DNA of 64,000 bases from UBA2365 sp964594045 (GTDB lineage Bacteria > Bacteroidota > Bacteroidia > Chitinophagales > Saprospiraceae). A program made the position numbers and the translations under genes. Below the pieces are notes generated by a model. That model did no database searches, was not told the origin of the DNA, and saw only the letters and a list, made by a program, of their open reading frames with translations. The stretch covers positions 75,427 through 139,426 of the forward strand of contig CAZQKR010000005.1 in the NCBI GenBank assembly GCA_964594045.1, given 5' to 3'. Below, piece after piece: positions 19,175 through 27,827 of the stretch (position 1 is its first letter; the number at the start of each line of letters is the position of its first letter).

Positions 19175-21826
19175 TTAGTTCGTCTTATATTCAACAACAG
19201 GTTCAGCAGCCAAACTTATTTCCTGTTCTTTTAGTTTTACCGTTTTATCTTCTCCCCATACCTTCGCAATCCGGTCTTTTATTTTTTGCTCGTATAGCTC
19301 AATCAGTTGCTTGTTGGCATTGACCAATTCCTGCTCTTTCTCGATGCGGGAAACGATTTGGCGTTGAATTTCAAGTGGCGGTAAAGGAATTATAATCTTT
19401 GAAAAAGACTCATATCCAATTCTTGGTAATTGTGCACCTTTTAAACCCTTTAATACTTCTTGATTAAAAAAGTCTGATAGAAAATAGGAACTATAAAATT
19501 TAGAATCAATATTTTCTTTACCTCTAATTACAATAATATCAGTTGAGCAAATTCCTTCAATTTCAGAAAAATACACTTTGTTCAAATTTGGTCTTAGTTT
19601 TCCATATAGTATGTCTCCATTTTTAAATTTGATTTTTGTGCTTTTAATATCTTTAGGATTGCTCATAAAGTCACCAACTAACTGACCTGTACCATGACTG
19701 ATGTTTTCCAAACCAATGTAATTAACGGTCTTGGAATCAATTTCAATTGGTAAAACGTTATCATTCACCTTATTGAATACCTCTCCCAACTCCACCATTT
19801 CCCAATCCGCATCAATATCAATTTTGGGTTTGTAGTTTTCCACTACCATTTTTGCCCCGTCAATTATTTTTTGGTAGCCTTCTATCTCGGCTACGATTTC
19901 TTCCTGAACGGATATGGGGGGAAGGGGGATTTTTATTGACTCAATTTGATTTCGAGATATACTGTCAAATACAGCACCACCATTACCTTTAATATTACCT
20001 TCTTGTGATTTTAATAGATAAAATAAGAAATCCTTATTTATTACTGCTTTTGTTCTAATCGCTGCTAAACCTCTTCCAATGCAAATGTGTTGAGTTGCAT
20101 AATTAACAGGTCCGACAGGTGCTCTAACCGACATTAATATGTCATTTTTAAAAGCTTCTTTTGTTATTTCAGTAGTCCATTTTGTTGGTGCACCAATATA
20201 CATTTCAGTAAATTCTGTTTTACCTTGATAAAATGGTAAACCTTCTGCATTGTCATTGTAAAATTCACTATTTGGAGATTGTCCAGATATAACATCTGCA
20301 ACTACTTTTAATTCAACTATTGGAAAATCAGAATTAATAATGATTTGATTTTTGTACCTCTCCCCATTCAAATTATAATCCCCGTTTTTGGCAATTTCGG
20401 ATTTGGGTACGGTGTGGGCGATTGCGGTTTGTGGGGTTGTTGTTGGTAGAGACGCGATGCGTCGCGTCTCTGTGGTTTGTTGGGGGGCGTGCGGTAGAGA
20501 CGCAATGCATTGCGTCTCTACGATACCGGTATTGGTGTCATTGTCGGTGGTGGCGTTGGTTGTGGCGCAATCGATGGTATTTTTCAATTGATTTTGTAAA
20601 AATAACCGGATAACCGAAATGGCATCATCCAATTGTCCGCCTTTTACAGGGTTGCGCTGGGCGCCTAAACCGTACCCGTCGTTATCAATTTTTACAAACA
20701 GGATTTCTTCGCTGGTTTTGGCAAATTCCCTATCCATCAATAATATGGATGTTTTCACACCGCTATAAGGGTTAAAAACGCCTGCGGGTAAACTGACTAC
20801 GGCATACAGGTAATTTTCGACCAGCATTTTGCGTAAATCCTTGTATGCTGTTCCGCTTTGGAATATCACCCCTTCGGGTACAATAATACCTGCACGGCCT
20901 TTGGGGTTCAGGTGTTCGGCAATGTAATCAACAAACAAGACTTCACTGCGGTTACTGCTGATTGAAAATTTTTTGTGTGGGCGTATTCCACCTTTCGGAC
21001 TCATAAAAGGCGGATTGGCTAGGATTACATCAAAGGTTTCGTTCCATCGGTCTTCGCTGCTCAAGGTGTCGTATTCCCAGATATGAGGGTCGGAAAATCC
21101 ATGCAAATACAGGTTTACCAACGACAAACGCACCATATCGGGCGAAATATCATAACCGGTGAAATTGCCGATAATGCGGCGGCGTTCGTCGGGGGTAATT
21201 GTAGAGACGCGATGCATCGCGTCTCTACCACCATCACCCATTATATATTTAAACGCCGAAATTAAAAACCCGGCCGTGCCACAGGCCGGATCCAGAATGG
21301 TGTCGGTTTTTTGCGGGTCAACCACGGCGACCAGAAAATCAATAATATGGCGGGGTGTGCGGAATTGCCCTGCATCGCCCTGCGAACCCATTACCGAAAG
21401 CAAATATTCAAAGGCATCGCCCAGTTTTTCGCTGTGGGTATATTCAAATTCGCCAATGGTCTTTAAAAACAATTTCAATGTTTCGGGGTCACGGTAAGGC
21501 AAAAAGGCATTTTTAAAAATATCACGGAATAATTGCGGAATATTCGGATTTTTATCCATGCTCGCAATGGCATCGGAATACAAAGACAGCATTTCGCTGG
21601 CCGTAACTTTGGTATCGAAAAGGTTATCCCAACTGTATTTTTCATAACTTCCGGAAAAGAATTTGGCTTTACCACCCAGATCAATTGCTTCCTTGTCCAT
21701 GTCGTCCATGAACTTGTAAATCAATGCTATGGTAATTTGTTCAATCTGGGCCTTTGGGTCGGGCAATTTGCCCACCAAAATATCACGGCAATCGTCAATT
21801 CTTTTCTTTGTTGTGGTATCTAACAT
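19175..21826 (-). CDS. Type I restriction-modification fused methyltransferase/specificity protein (HsdM-HsdS)
   Basis: 883 aa, about the sum of HsdM and HsdS. Residues 1-430 are an N6-adenine methylase: HsdM N-terminal helices, SAM motif DPACGTAGFL (179-188) and catalytic NPPF (271-274). From about 485 there are two target-recognition units, each closed by IPLPP and a long helix (IKIPLPPISVQEEIVAEIEG; IIIPLPPLEIQRQIVSRIEK), as in HsdS. The fusion would methylate and recognise the asymmetric DNA target for the HsdR encoded upstream. Palindromic repeats are translated in frame at about 199-209 (GRDAMHRVSTI, between SAM motif I and the FTGYDIS region) and twice in the M-S linker (VETQCIASLP, TETRRIASLP). 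It is the last gene of the hsdR-transposase-hsdMS set. Confidence 0.9.
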   Translation of the reverse strand: MLDTTTKKRIDDCRDILVGKLPDPKAQIEQITIALIYKFMDDMDKEAIDLGGKAKFFSGSYEKYSWDNLFDTKVTASEMLSLYSDAIASMDKNPNIPQLFRDIFKNAFLPYRDPETLKLFLKTIGEFEYTHSEKLGDAFEYLLSVMGSQGDAGQFRTPRHIIDFLVAVVDPQKTDTILDPACGTAGFLISAFKYIMGDGGRDAMHRVSTITPDERRRIIGNFTGYDISPDMVRLSLVNLYLHGFSDPHIWEYDTLSSEDRWNETFDVILANPPFMSPKGGIRPHKKFSISSNRSEVLFVDYIAEHLNPKGRAGIIVPEGVIFQSGTAYKDLRKMLVENYLYAVVSLPAGVFNPYSGVKTSILLMDREFAKTSEEILFVKIDNDGYGLGAQRNPVKGGQLDDAISVIRLFLQNQLKNTIDCATTNATTDNDTNTGIVETQCIASLPHAPQQTTETRRIASLPTTTPQTAIAHTVPKSEIAKNGDYNLNGERYKNQIIINSDFPIVELKVVADVISGQSPNSEFYNDNAEGLPFYQGKTEFTEMYIGAPTKWTTEITKEAFKNDILMSVRAPVGPVNYATQHICIGRGLAAIRTKAVINKDFLFYLLKSQEGNIKGNGGAVFDSISRNQIESIKIPLPPISVQEEIVAEIEGYQKIIDGAKMVVENYKPKIDIDADWEMVELGEVFNKVNDNVLPIEIDSKTVNYIGLENISHGTGQLVGDFMSNPKDIKSTKIKFKNGDILYGKLRPNLNKVYFSEIEGICSTDIIVIRGKENIDSKFYSSYFLSDFFNQEVLKGLKGAQLPRIGYESFSKIIIPLPPLEIQRQIVSRIEKEQELVNANKQLIELYEQKIKDRIAKVWGEDKTVKLKEQEISLAAEPVVEYKTN
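20446..20473. repeat. REP-like palindrome, copy 1 (in hsdMS linker)
   Basis: AGAGACGCGA-TGCG-TCGCGTCTCT (20448-20471). One arm base differs from copies 3-5 at the centre. Translated in the hsdMS frame as TETRRIASLP. Confidence 0.9.
20494..20521. repeat. REP-like palindrome, copy 2 (in hsdMS linker)
   Basis: Perfect 28-bp palindrome, half-site GTAGAGACGCAATG. The G-to-A change relative to other copies is matched in the other arm, so the pairing is kept. Translated in hsdMS as VETQCIASLP. Confidence 0.92.
21201..21228. repeat. REP-like palindrome, copy 3 (inside hsdM catalytic domain)
   Basis: Perfect 28-bp palindrome with half-site GTAGAGACGCGATG. Read in frame in hsdMS as GRDAMHRVST, between SAM motif I and the next conserved block. 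Confidence 0.92.
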
Positions 21827-21850
21827 TTTTGATTGTTGTTTTTTGTGTAC

Positions 21851-21878
21851 GCAGAGACGCGATGCATCGCGTCTCTAT
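21851..21878. repeat. REP-like palindrome, copy 4 (end of transposase gene)
   Basis: Core AGAGACGCGATG and its complement (21853-21876). The transposase TAG stop overlaps its edge (21875-21877), and the copy fills most of the 48-bp gap before hsdMS. Confidence 0.9.
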
Positions 21879-22492
21879 AACGTTGTATAAAATTGATCCT
21901 TCGTCCATTTGGCCGGGTTGTTAATGATATAATTTGAAATGCGTTGAAACGATTTATCGTTTCGGATAATGTGATCATGAAAACGGGGTTGCCAGGCGAA
22001 ACCGGCATTAATTTTACGGGCATTGATGGTAACCGCCGATTTGAAACCCCGGATTATTGACGCCAAATTTTTGGATTGCGGACCAAATTGGTTTTTGACA
22101 TTATCCGTCGTTGTCGTCGTCGTCGTAGAGACGCGATGCATCGCGTCTCTACCAACCGCGCCACCAACCGCGCCACCAACCACGCCACCAATATTTTTTG
22201 TATTGTATTGGTTTTCACCAATTATAATGATCGCATGAAAATGATTGGGCATAACAACAAATTCTTCCATCCCCAAATTCATATCAGGTCGCAATTCAAA
22301 TGTTTTTAACCATTCGGTTTCCACCATTTTACCTGTTTCCGACAATTCCATTTTCCCATCCACAACATCCCCAAAAAAACATTCCCTGTTTTGTGTACAA
22401 ATGGTAACAAAATACATGGCATTGGAACCGTAATCCCAATTTTTTAAACGGGCTGATGGTATGCGGTATTTGTTCAGAAATTTTTCGGGCAT
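21875..22492 (-). CDS. REP-associated tyrosine transposase (RAYT, Y1 HUH family)
   Basis: 205 aa. The HUH motif His84-Phe-His86 lies in VVMPNHFHAIII. The probable nucleophile is Tyr188 in ISNYIINNP, after WQPRFHDHIIRNDKSF, typical of TnpA-REP proteins related to IS200/IS605. These single-strand endonucleases mobilise REP palindromes. A copy of the palindrome is inserted in frame at about residues 114-123 (VGRDAMHRVST), flanked by Gly-Gly-Ala-Val repeats and a run of seven Thr. The ATG lies 3 bp after the hsdR stop, and hsdMS starts 48 bp after its own stop, so it sits inside the restriction operon. The catalytic residues look intact. Confidence 0.88.
   Translation of the reverse strand: MPEKFLNKYRIPSARLKNWDYGSNAMYFVTICTQNRECFFGDVVDGKMELSETGKMVETEWLKTFELRPDMNLGMEEFVVMPNHFHAIIIIGENQYNTKNIGGVVGGAVGGAVGRDAMHRVSTTTTTTTDNVKNQFGPQSKNLASIIRGFKSAVTINARKINAGFAWQPRFHDHIIRNDKSFQRISNYIINNPAKWTKDQFYTTL
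22125..22152. repeat. REP-like palindrome, copy 5 (inside the transposase gene)
   Basis: Perfect 28-bp palindrome with half-site GTAGAGACGCGATG. One flank is a GTC/GTT trinucleotide run, the other three near-identical 12-base ACCAACCGCGCC-type units. Confidence 0.92.
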
Positions 22493-22495
22493 GAT

Positions 22496-25027
22496 TCAGG
22501 CAGCAAATTTTTCCAGATTAATGTAATCCCTGATGTACAGTGGAATCATTTCCCTGTATCTGACGGCCACTTCCCTGAATTGCGAAATGGTTAGCGTCGG
22601 GTTTGTCTGTAATGCGTGAAAATCTTTGGCTTCAATGATCTTCCGGATTTCGCCATCAACAATATAGGCTTTGAAAAAATACTTCAACGCCCTTACATTT
22701 ACATCTTCTCCGGGCGGATAAATGGAAATGAATTTGTCGAATTCTTCTTCCAGTAATTCGTCTTTCGATTTGAATCTGGGAATAATGCCAAATACCTTTT
22801 CCACCATTTCCCTTATTGAAATTTTACGGTCAATCTTTGCCGCTTTCCGCAATTTTTCGAGGTTAAAATAGGCTTCGGGTTTATCAAAAATTTCGTTTTG
22901 AATGTGCGACACGACCTGTTCCCAGTTGCCAAGTTCCACATTCTTTTTAATGATGTCGTCCATTACAATGCGGTCTTCAAACTTGTTAAACAGCATACGG
23001 TCAATTTTCATTCCTTCGTATCCTATTTGTTGCTCGTTTAAAACCATCAACGGGTCGGGTCTGAAACTGGTGTATTGGTCAATATTAACACCACCTTCTC
23101 CTCCTACGCCATTTCCTTGCCTGGGTTTTGGTAGTTTTAATTTTTCATCGTAATCAAACTTTTCTTCAAAATATTCGAAATTGGCAAAGAAATCAAAGAG
23201 TTTGAAAAACTCCTTTTCATGTTTTACATGTTCCTCTTCGCCCAACTCGTTTTTGTGTTTGAATTCAAAGGTGTTTTTGCGGGTACCACGCCCTTTGATC
23301 TGTACAAAATCCGAAGGACTGAAAATGGGACGCATCATGCAAAGATTCAGCAGATCGGGACAATCGTAACCCGTTGTCATCATGCCAACCGTAACACAAA
23401 TGCGCGTTTTACTTGATTTGTAACCTTCCAGCCAGCTTGTTTTACCATTCAGATTATTGTTGGTAAAATTGATCGTCATCTGTTGTGCATCGCCAACCTG
23501 TGAAGTGACCTGTAAAGCAAAATCGGAATTGTATTTATCCGGGAAAAGCTGTTCAGCAAATTCGTTCAGAATTTCCGTGAGTTTTCGGGCATGGTTTTGA
23601 CTGACTGCAAAAATGATGGTTTTGCCAATTTCACCGGTGATGGGGTCACGCAAGGCATTTTCCAAAAAGGTTTGACAAAATACCCGATTGGTTTTGTCCG
23701 AAAAGAATTTGCGTTCAAAATCCCGTGTAACAAAAGTTTCATTTTCTTCGCCTTCTTCGGTGGCTATGACAACGGCGTAACCTTCATCAGATAGCAATTG
23801 CGTGGTTATCTCGGTTCGGGCATCGAGCACACGGGGATTGACCAAAAATCCATCTTTTACACCGGCAAGCAAATCATACCTATAAGTGGGTTCCCCACTA
23901 CTACAGCCAAAAGTATCGTAAGTATCTCTTAGCATTCTGCGTTCCACTTCACGAGGATCGTTTTCTTTAACTTTGAATAAATCAACACCTTTCAGGTAAT
24001 TTTTTGGCGTAGCCGTCAACCCCAACTTATAGCCATGAAAATACTCAAAAACGGCTCGTGCATTGCCCGAAATCGAACGGTGTGATTCGTCCGAGATGAT
24101 CAGATCAAAATCTGTCGGCGAAAACTGGCGACGGTATTTATTATCGAACATCAGCGATTGAATGGTAGTAACCACGATATCGGCTTTCCGCCAATCGCTC
24201 TTATGTTCCTTGAAAATGAATGATGTATAATCGGGTTTTAAATAGTTGGTAAAAGCTTTCCACGCCTGGTCTTCAAGCTCCAGCCTGTCCACAAGGAATA
24301 AAACTTTTCTTGCATTTTTTGTCCTCAGAAATAACCGGATAACAGCAGCAGCAGTCAGGGTTTTACCAGTGCCTGTAGCCATTTCAAAAAGAAAGCGGTC
24401 TTTTCCTTCCCGTACCGCTTTCTGCAAATGCAAAACGGCATTTAGCTGATAGGGTCTTAAAAACCGAAGTCCATTCGTCCGGATAAAATCCTTACTGGTC
24501 GCAATGCTGCCATTCCAACCCGGTCTTTGAGCATAATCAGGCATTTGAACGGTTACAATATAATCAATCCCGACGGGTTCAGATGCCAATGAATTTCTGT
24601 CCGGATTCCATTCTCTGATGGCTCCGATCTCGTTTGGTGAGGGAAATTTATAGATCGGTTTGGGATTTCCTTTTTTCAAATCCCACAGGTAATGCACTAT
24701 CCCGTTTGAAAGGATGATGAATTGTGCTCCTACTGTATTTGCATATTTTCGTGCCTGTTCCTTGGCAACCAAGGGGTGCAGACTTTCCTTTTTGGCTTCG
24801 AGTACACAAATCGGTTTATTGTCGGTATCCACAAGTAAAAAATCAAGCGAACCCGATTTTACTTTTTCATAATCGGTGCCCCAGGCATCCACATCTTTTT
24901 GAGTGATTTTCACATGGTTTTCAAGCAAGATGTTCGCTTTTCCTTCGTGATCATCGAAGAATCTCCAACCTGCTTCATCGAGTAGCTGGTTTATCTTAAT
25001 CCTTGCATGTGCCTCGTTTTGTAACAT
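22496..25027 (-). CDS. hsdR: Type I restriction endonuclease subunit R (EcoEI-like HsdR)
   Basis: 843 aa. The N-terminal PD-(D/E)xK nuclease is intact: Asp62, Glu77 and Lys79 in SLDFLLVDTDNKPICVLEAKK. The superfamily 2 motor has Walker A MATGTGKT (216-223) and the DEAD-type box SDESH (312-316); LGLTATP (motif III) follows. The helical C-terminus (from about 660) binds the methylase. Length suits the EcoEI-like subclass. With the downstream HsdM-HsdS fusion it would form a complete type I enzyme that translocates and cuts unmethylated DNA. All catalytic residues that I can check are present. Confidence 0.92.
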   Translation of the reverse strand: MLQNEAHARIKINQLLDEAGWRFFDDHEGKANILLENHVKITQKDVDAWGTDYEKVKSGSLDFLLVDTDNKPICVLEAKKESLHPLVAKEQARKYANTVGAQFIILSNGIVHYLWDLKKGNPKPIYKFPSPNEIGAIREWNPDRNSLASEPVGIDYIVTVQMPDYAQRPGWNGSIATSKDFIRTNGLRFLRPYQLNAVLHLQKAVREGKDRFLFEMATGTGKTLTAAAVIRLFLRTKNARKVLFLVDRLELEDQAWKAFTNYLKPDYTSFIFKEHKSDWRKADIVVTTIQSLMFDNKYRRQFSPTDFDLIISDESHRSISGNARAVFEYFHGYKLGLTATPKNYLKGVDLFKVKENDPREVERRMLRDTYDTFGCSSGEPTYRYDLLAGVKDGFLVNPRVLDARTEITTQLLSDEGYAVVIATEEGEENETFVTRDFERKFFSDKTNRVFCQTFLENALRDPITGEIGKTIIFAVSQNHARKLTEILNEFAEQLFPDKYNSDFALQVTSQVGDAQQMTINFTNNNLNGKTSWLEGYKSSKTRICVTVGMMTTGYDCPDLLNLCMMRPIFSPSDFVQIKGRGTRKNTFEFKHKNELGEEEHVKHEKEFFKLFDFFANFEYFEEKFDYDEKLKLPKPRQGNGVGGEGGVNIDQYTSFRPDPLMVLNEQQIGYEGMKIDRMLFNKFEDRIVMDDIIKKNVELGNWEQVVSHIQNEIFDKPEAYFNLEKLRKAAKIDRKISIREMVEKVFGIIPRFKSKDELLEEEFDKFISIYPPGEDVNVRALKYFFKAYIVDGEIRKIIEAKDFHALQTNPTLTISQFREVAVRYREMIPLYIRDYINLEKFAA

Positions 25028-25308
25028 TTATCAGATCAAAAAATAAATTTGTTCACAAGATACATCAATCGTACCAGTATCGTGCGGGTGCGTTGGCAAA
25101 AAAACAGCTCTTTTGCAAATTTTCGCTTCGCTGATTTTTACTGTGTCCGGCAAAGCCCAAACAGCTTTGGATCTGCACTCACTTTCGCATAAATGGGTCG
25201 TGTATTGGCTTGTGCGATTTGAAAATGTGCTTTTTTGTGCGTTGGCTGTTTCCATTTTCTGGTCGTATTGAAGCAAAATATTGCTGTCGTTGGTTTTTAT
25301 TCGGTTGT
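25028..25308. other. Non-coding accessory DNA between hsdR and the attC-like hairpin
   Basis: About 280 bases rich in GTGCGTTGG-like and TTTTGC words. An 81-codon minus frame here has no recognisable content and I do not call it. The style differs from core intergenic DNA in the window. Confidence 0.4.
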
Positions 25309-25383
25309 GCCTAATTGGTCAGGCTAAGCCCAGAGTCTTGTGTTGCGCCTGCAGCAAGGCTTTGGGTTTAGCTCACGTTATGA
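25309..25383 (+). repeat. attC-like hairpin 1 (75 bp)
   Basis: An 18-bp imperfect stem with three G-T pairs (25323-25340 with 25355-25372) is enclosed by short unpaired spacers of 7 and 4 bases. Outer boxes are GCCTAAT (25309-25315) and GTTATGA (25377-25383), near the integron consensus RYYYAAC and GTTRRRY; five of seven outer positions can pair. The RhuM stop codon lies inside the right box. The shape resembles an integron cassette recombination site, but a terminator for the minus-strand RhuM gene is the main alternative (no T-run follows). Confidence 0.45.
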
Positions 25384-26403
25384 AGCGTTATTTTTCTTAT
25401 TGATCAGATTAATAACCACTTTCGTTATAGACTCTTTTTCTTCTGGTTTACTTACCGCGATCATTAATGTCAGGGCTACTAAAGCATTATCTGCAATTCT
25501 CTTTTTACCAAGATCATCAAATAATACACGATTCTTTTCCAAAAAATACAAAAACAAGAAGGCTGCAATCCTTTTGTTTCCGTCAATGAATGAATGATTT
25601 TTTGTTACGAGATATAATAGGTTGGCAGCTTTCTCTTCAATACTTGGATAAAGGTCTACCCCGTCAAACGTCTGGAAGATGGTATTAACAGAACTTTGAA
25701 AAGAATTATCTTTTTCCTGTCCGAACAGGTCACTATTCCCGTGACTTTTTTTGGCCAAAGCTATTTGTGTTTTTGCCTCATCATATGTTAATCTATAGGT
25801 TTCCTTCTGAGTTGTTTCCTTTATTTCAAGAGTATTGTAATCATATTGATCAAGAACCTCAAGTGCATATGCATAATCAGAGATAATACCTAATAATCCG
25901 ACACTCTCATCAGTGGTCAATTCCTGGGTTTTAGCAACCTCACCTAATAGTTTAACAGTGTCTTTCAGATCTTGTAATTGTTGACCTTTTTGCTCCAGTA
26001 TTTTTTTATTTAGCGAATATCCTTTGACTAAATATTCTTTAATGATCTGATTGGCCCATATTCTGAATTGGGTTCCCCTTTTTGATTTAACACGGTACCC
26101 AACAGATATGATCACATCCAGGTTATAGTAATCCACAAGATAGGTTTTGCCATCTGCTGCAGTTGTTGCTTTTTTTGCAACAACTGAAGATCTCTTCAAC
26201 TCTCCCTCCTTGAAAATGTTGTTAATATGCCTGGATACTACTGATTTATCTCGTTCAAACAGTTCGGTTATCTGGCCAAGGCTTAACCACACGGTTTCAT
26301 TGTCAAGGCGAACACTTATTTCCGCTTTTCCATCGCCAACCTGATATATTTTAATATCTGAGCCTTTCATATGTAAGTTTTTTATTTGTTTTTCTTCTGC
26401 CAT
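25378..26403 (-). CDS. RhuM family protein with Fic/Doc-type C-terminal domain
   Basis: 341 aa. The N-terminal 130 residues match RhuM (VRLDNETVWLSLGQITELFERDKSVVSRHINNIF ... DYYNLDVIISVGYRVKS, RIWANQIIKEYLVKGYSLN). The C-terminal half carries HSFIDGNKR (270-278), a Fic/Doc active-site motif. The Lys in place of the second Gly of canonical HPFxxGNGR is as in the Doc kinase branch. Fic proteins transfer AMP or phosphate to proteins. RhuM genes commonly accompany type I restriction loci and may be a toxin or accessory defence factor. It lies 351 bp upstream of hsdR on the same strand. No antitoxin gene is visible. Confidence 0.85.
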   Translation of the reverse strand: MAEEKQIKNLHMKGSDIKIYQVGDGKAEISVRLDNETVWLSLGQITELFERDKSVVSRHINNIFKEGELKRSSVVAKKATTAADGKTYLVDYYNLDVIISVGYRVKSKRGTQFRIWANQIIKEYLVKGYSLNKKILEQKGQQLQDLKDTVKLLGEVAKTQELTTDESVGLLGIISDYAYALEVLDQYDYNTLEIKETTQKETYRLTYDEAKTQIALAKKSHGNSDLFGQEKDNSFQSSVNTIFQTFDGVDLYPSIEEKAANLLYLVTKNHSFIDGNKRIAAFLFLYFLEKNRVLFDDLGKKRIADNALVALTLMIAVSKPEEKESITKVVINLINKKNNAS

Positions 26404-26624
26404 ATGGAATCTTTAATGATAAATTCTGACGATTCATTTGAATGTCATCATTAAAAACATTCATGCTTGGATGGTGCAAAAATCCTGAAAGTTATGGATG
26501 TTGATCCCCGCAGGCATCATCAATATTTTTCATGTCGATTTCATACCATTTTCTCTGGTAAAATATACCAAATCCGGAATGATGTATCATAACTCACCGA
26601 ACCGTCACTTTCGGGTAGGTGCTG

Positions 26625-26945
26625 CTATGCGGTCGTTGTTTTGTTTAAATGTTGTTTTACTACCATGCCTACTGTGTCATGGTTAATATTCTTTGTAAAA
26701 CAATACTTACTTTTTAACCACTCCTCTAATTTTTTATTTCCTTTACTTGCATTGCAAGAACCACAACATAAGGCAATATTGTCTAATCCATTTATTCTAA
26801 TGTCGTTAACAATATGCTCCCACGTTTTTCTCGTCTTTCTACTTTTGTCTGAATCTCTAAATTGTATGCCGCAATAAACACACTCCAAGTCTCTCTTTAG
26901 GACTATAACTTCAATTTCATTTGGTATTCCCCATCGATTCGCCAC
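26625..26945 (-). CDS. HNH endonuclease
   Basis: 106 aa, starting with GTG 8 bp after the GIY-YIG gene stop, which implies coupled translation. Zinc-knuckle pairs Cys22-x2-Cys25 (CVYCG) and Cys61-x2-Cys64 (CGSCN) bracket the metal-binding His44 in TWEHIVND; NASKGNK completes the HNH pattern. It is a small single-domain nuclease, probably acting on DNA. Its pairing with the GIY-YIG protein suggests one functional unit of defence or mobility type. Confidence 0.85.
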   Translation of the reverse strand: MANRWGIPNEIEVIVLKRDLECVYCGIQFRDSDKSRKTRKTWEHIVNDIRINGLDNIALCCGSCNASKGNKKLEEWLKSKYCFTKNINHDTVGMVVKQHLNKTTTA

Positions 26946-26953
26946 TACTAAAA

Positions 26954-27805
26954 CTATATATCGTTTGATTCAAATTCTTTGAGAGTCTTTCCGTTTTTTT
27001 GTTTCCATTCTGTTAGTCCATTTGCATTGCGTCCCAATACAATCGAAGCGGCTGTCGATGGACTGCTGAAGATGTAGTCCTCTGGAAATTCAAGATATTC
27101 TCCTTTGTTGATAAGTACGCCTTCTTCGATGAGTTTTTGCCTTAATATTACAAAGTTTGAGGTCATTGAAATAACCGTGGAACCTGCTGCTTTTGAACCT
27201 TTGAAAACCACAAAGCCGTCTGAAGTTGGTTCCCCTTGTCCATCTGCACCCCTGGCTGCTTTAATTAAAAATGTTTCGTGCTTTTGTTTAGGTTTAAATT
27301 CTCTTTTTTCGTCAAATACCTTGTGCCCTAATGTGTTTACAAGCATTTTGATATACTCAATAAATTCCTCCATTTCTGCTCTGTCAGGTTCGGAAATTGA
27401 AGATTGTGTCGGGATGATGGAATTGTCAACCTTGTATCGATTTGCTGCTTTTGCAATTTCGTGCAGCCTATTCTCTAAATATTTTATATGGGCTTTATTC
27501 AGGTTTTCGTCTTTACTAATAAAAACAATTGTTTCATTCCAAAAATCCTTTGAAGTCAATTGTTGATTAAGCCTTTTTAAAATTGACTCAGCTTCGCCAA
27601 TATAAACCTGATCTTTTCCGTCTTCATCCTTTCCAAATAAAAGATACACGCCTGTGCTGGTCAAATCGTCACGATCTGAGCAGTCTTTAATTTTAATTCT
27701 TGGAATTTTATATGCTTTACCTGACCAATTCGATAATTCACAGCTCATACGGCCGTTTGGATCACCGTCTATCAGAAATATTTTTATTGTCTTACCGAAT
27801 TTCAT
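26954..27805 (-). CDS. GIY-YIG nuclease with C-terminal DUF4357
   Basis: ATG at 27805 chosen (283 aa); a GTG two codons upstream is possible. The GIY-YIG domain spans about residues 50-120 (GVYLLFG, VYIGEAESILKRLNQ with the catalytic Arg, and the metal-binding Glu in YLENRL). DUF4357 follows at about 195-275 (DGFVVFKGSKAAGS, PSTAASIVLGRNANGLTEWK), the usual fusion partner. The first 35 residues (IKIFLIDGDPNGRMSCELSNW) are a known lead-in in this family. It should nick or cut DNA. Read first in a two-gene set with the HNH nuclease. All nuclease residues I can check are present. Confidence 0.85.
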   Translation of the reverse strand: MKFGKTIKIFLIDGDPNGRMSCELSNWSGKAYKIPRIKIKDCSDRDDLTSTGVYLLFGKDEDGKDQVYIGEAESILKRLNQQLTSKDFWNETIVFISKDENLNKAHIKYLENRLHEIAKAANRYKVDNSIIPTQSSISEPDRAEMEEFIEYIKMLVNTLGHKVFDEKREFKPKQKHETFLIKAARGADGQGEPTSDGFVVFKGSKAAGSTVISMTSNFVILRQKLIEEGVLINKGEYLEFPEDYIFSSPSTAASIVLGRNANGLTEWKQKNGKTLKEFESNDI

Positions 27806-27827
27806 ATTCACTATGTCTTTTTATATT

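Noticed and set aside
20446..22152. Regular short repeats that might be a CRISPR array
   Set aside because: The five copies are palindromic, irregularly spaced (about 50 to 700 bases) and lie within genes, with no cas genes; they are REP-type elements.
25031..25276. 81-codon minus-strand frame after hsdR
   Set aside because: No homology signature, signal peptide or start context; the DNA looks like non-coding accessory spacer.
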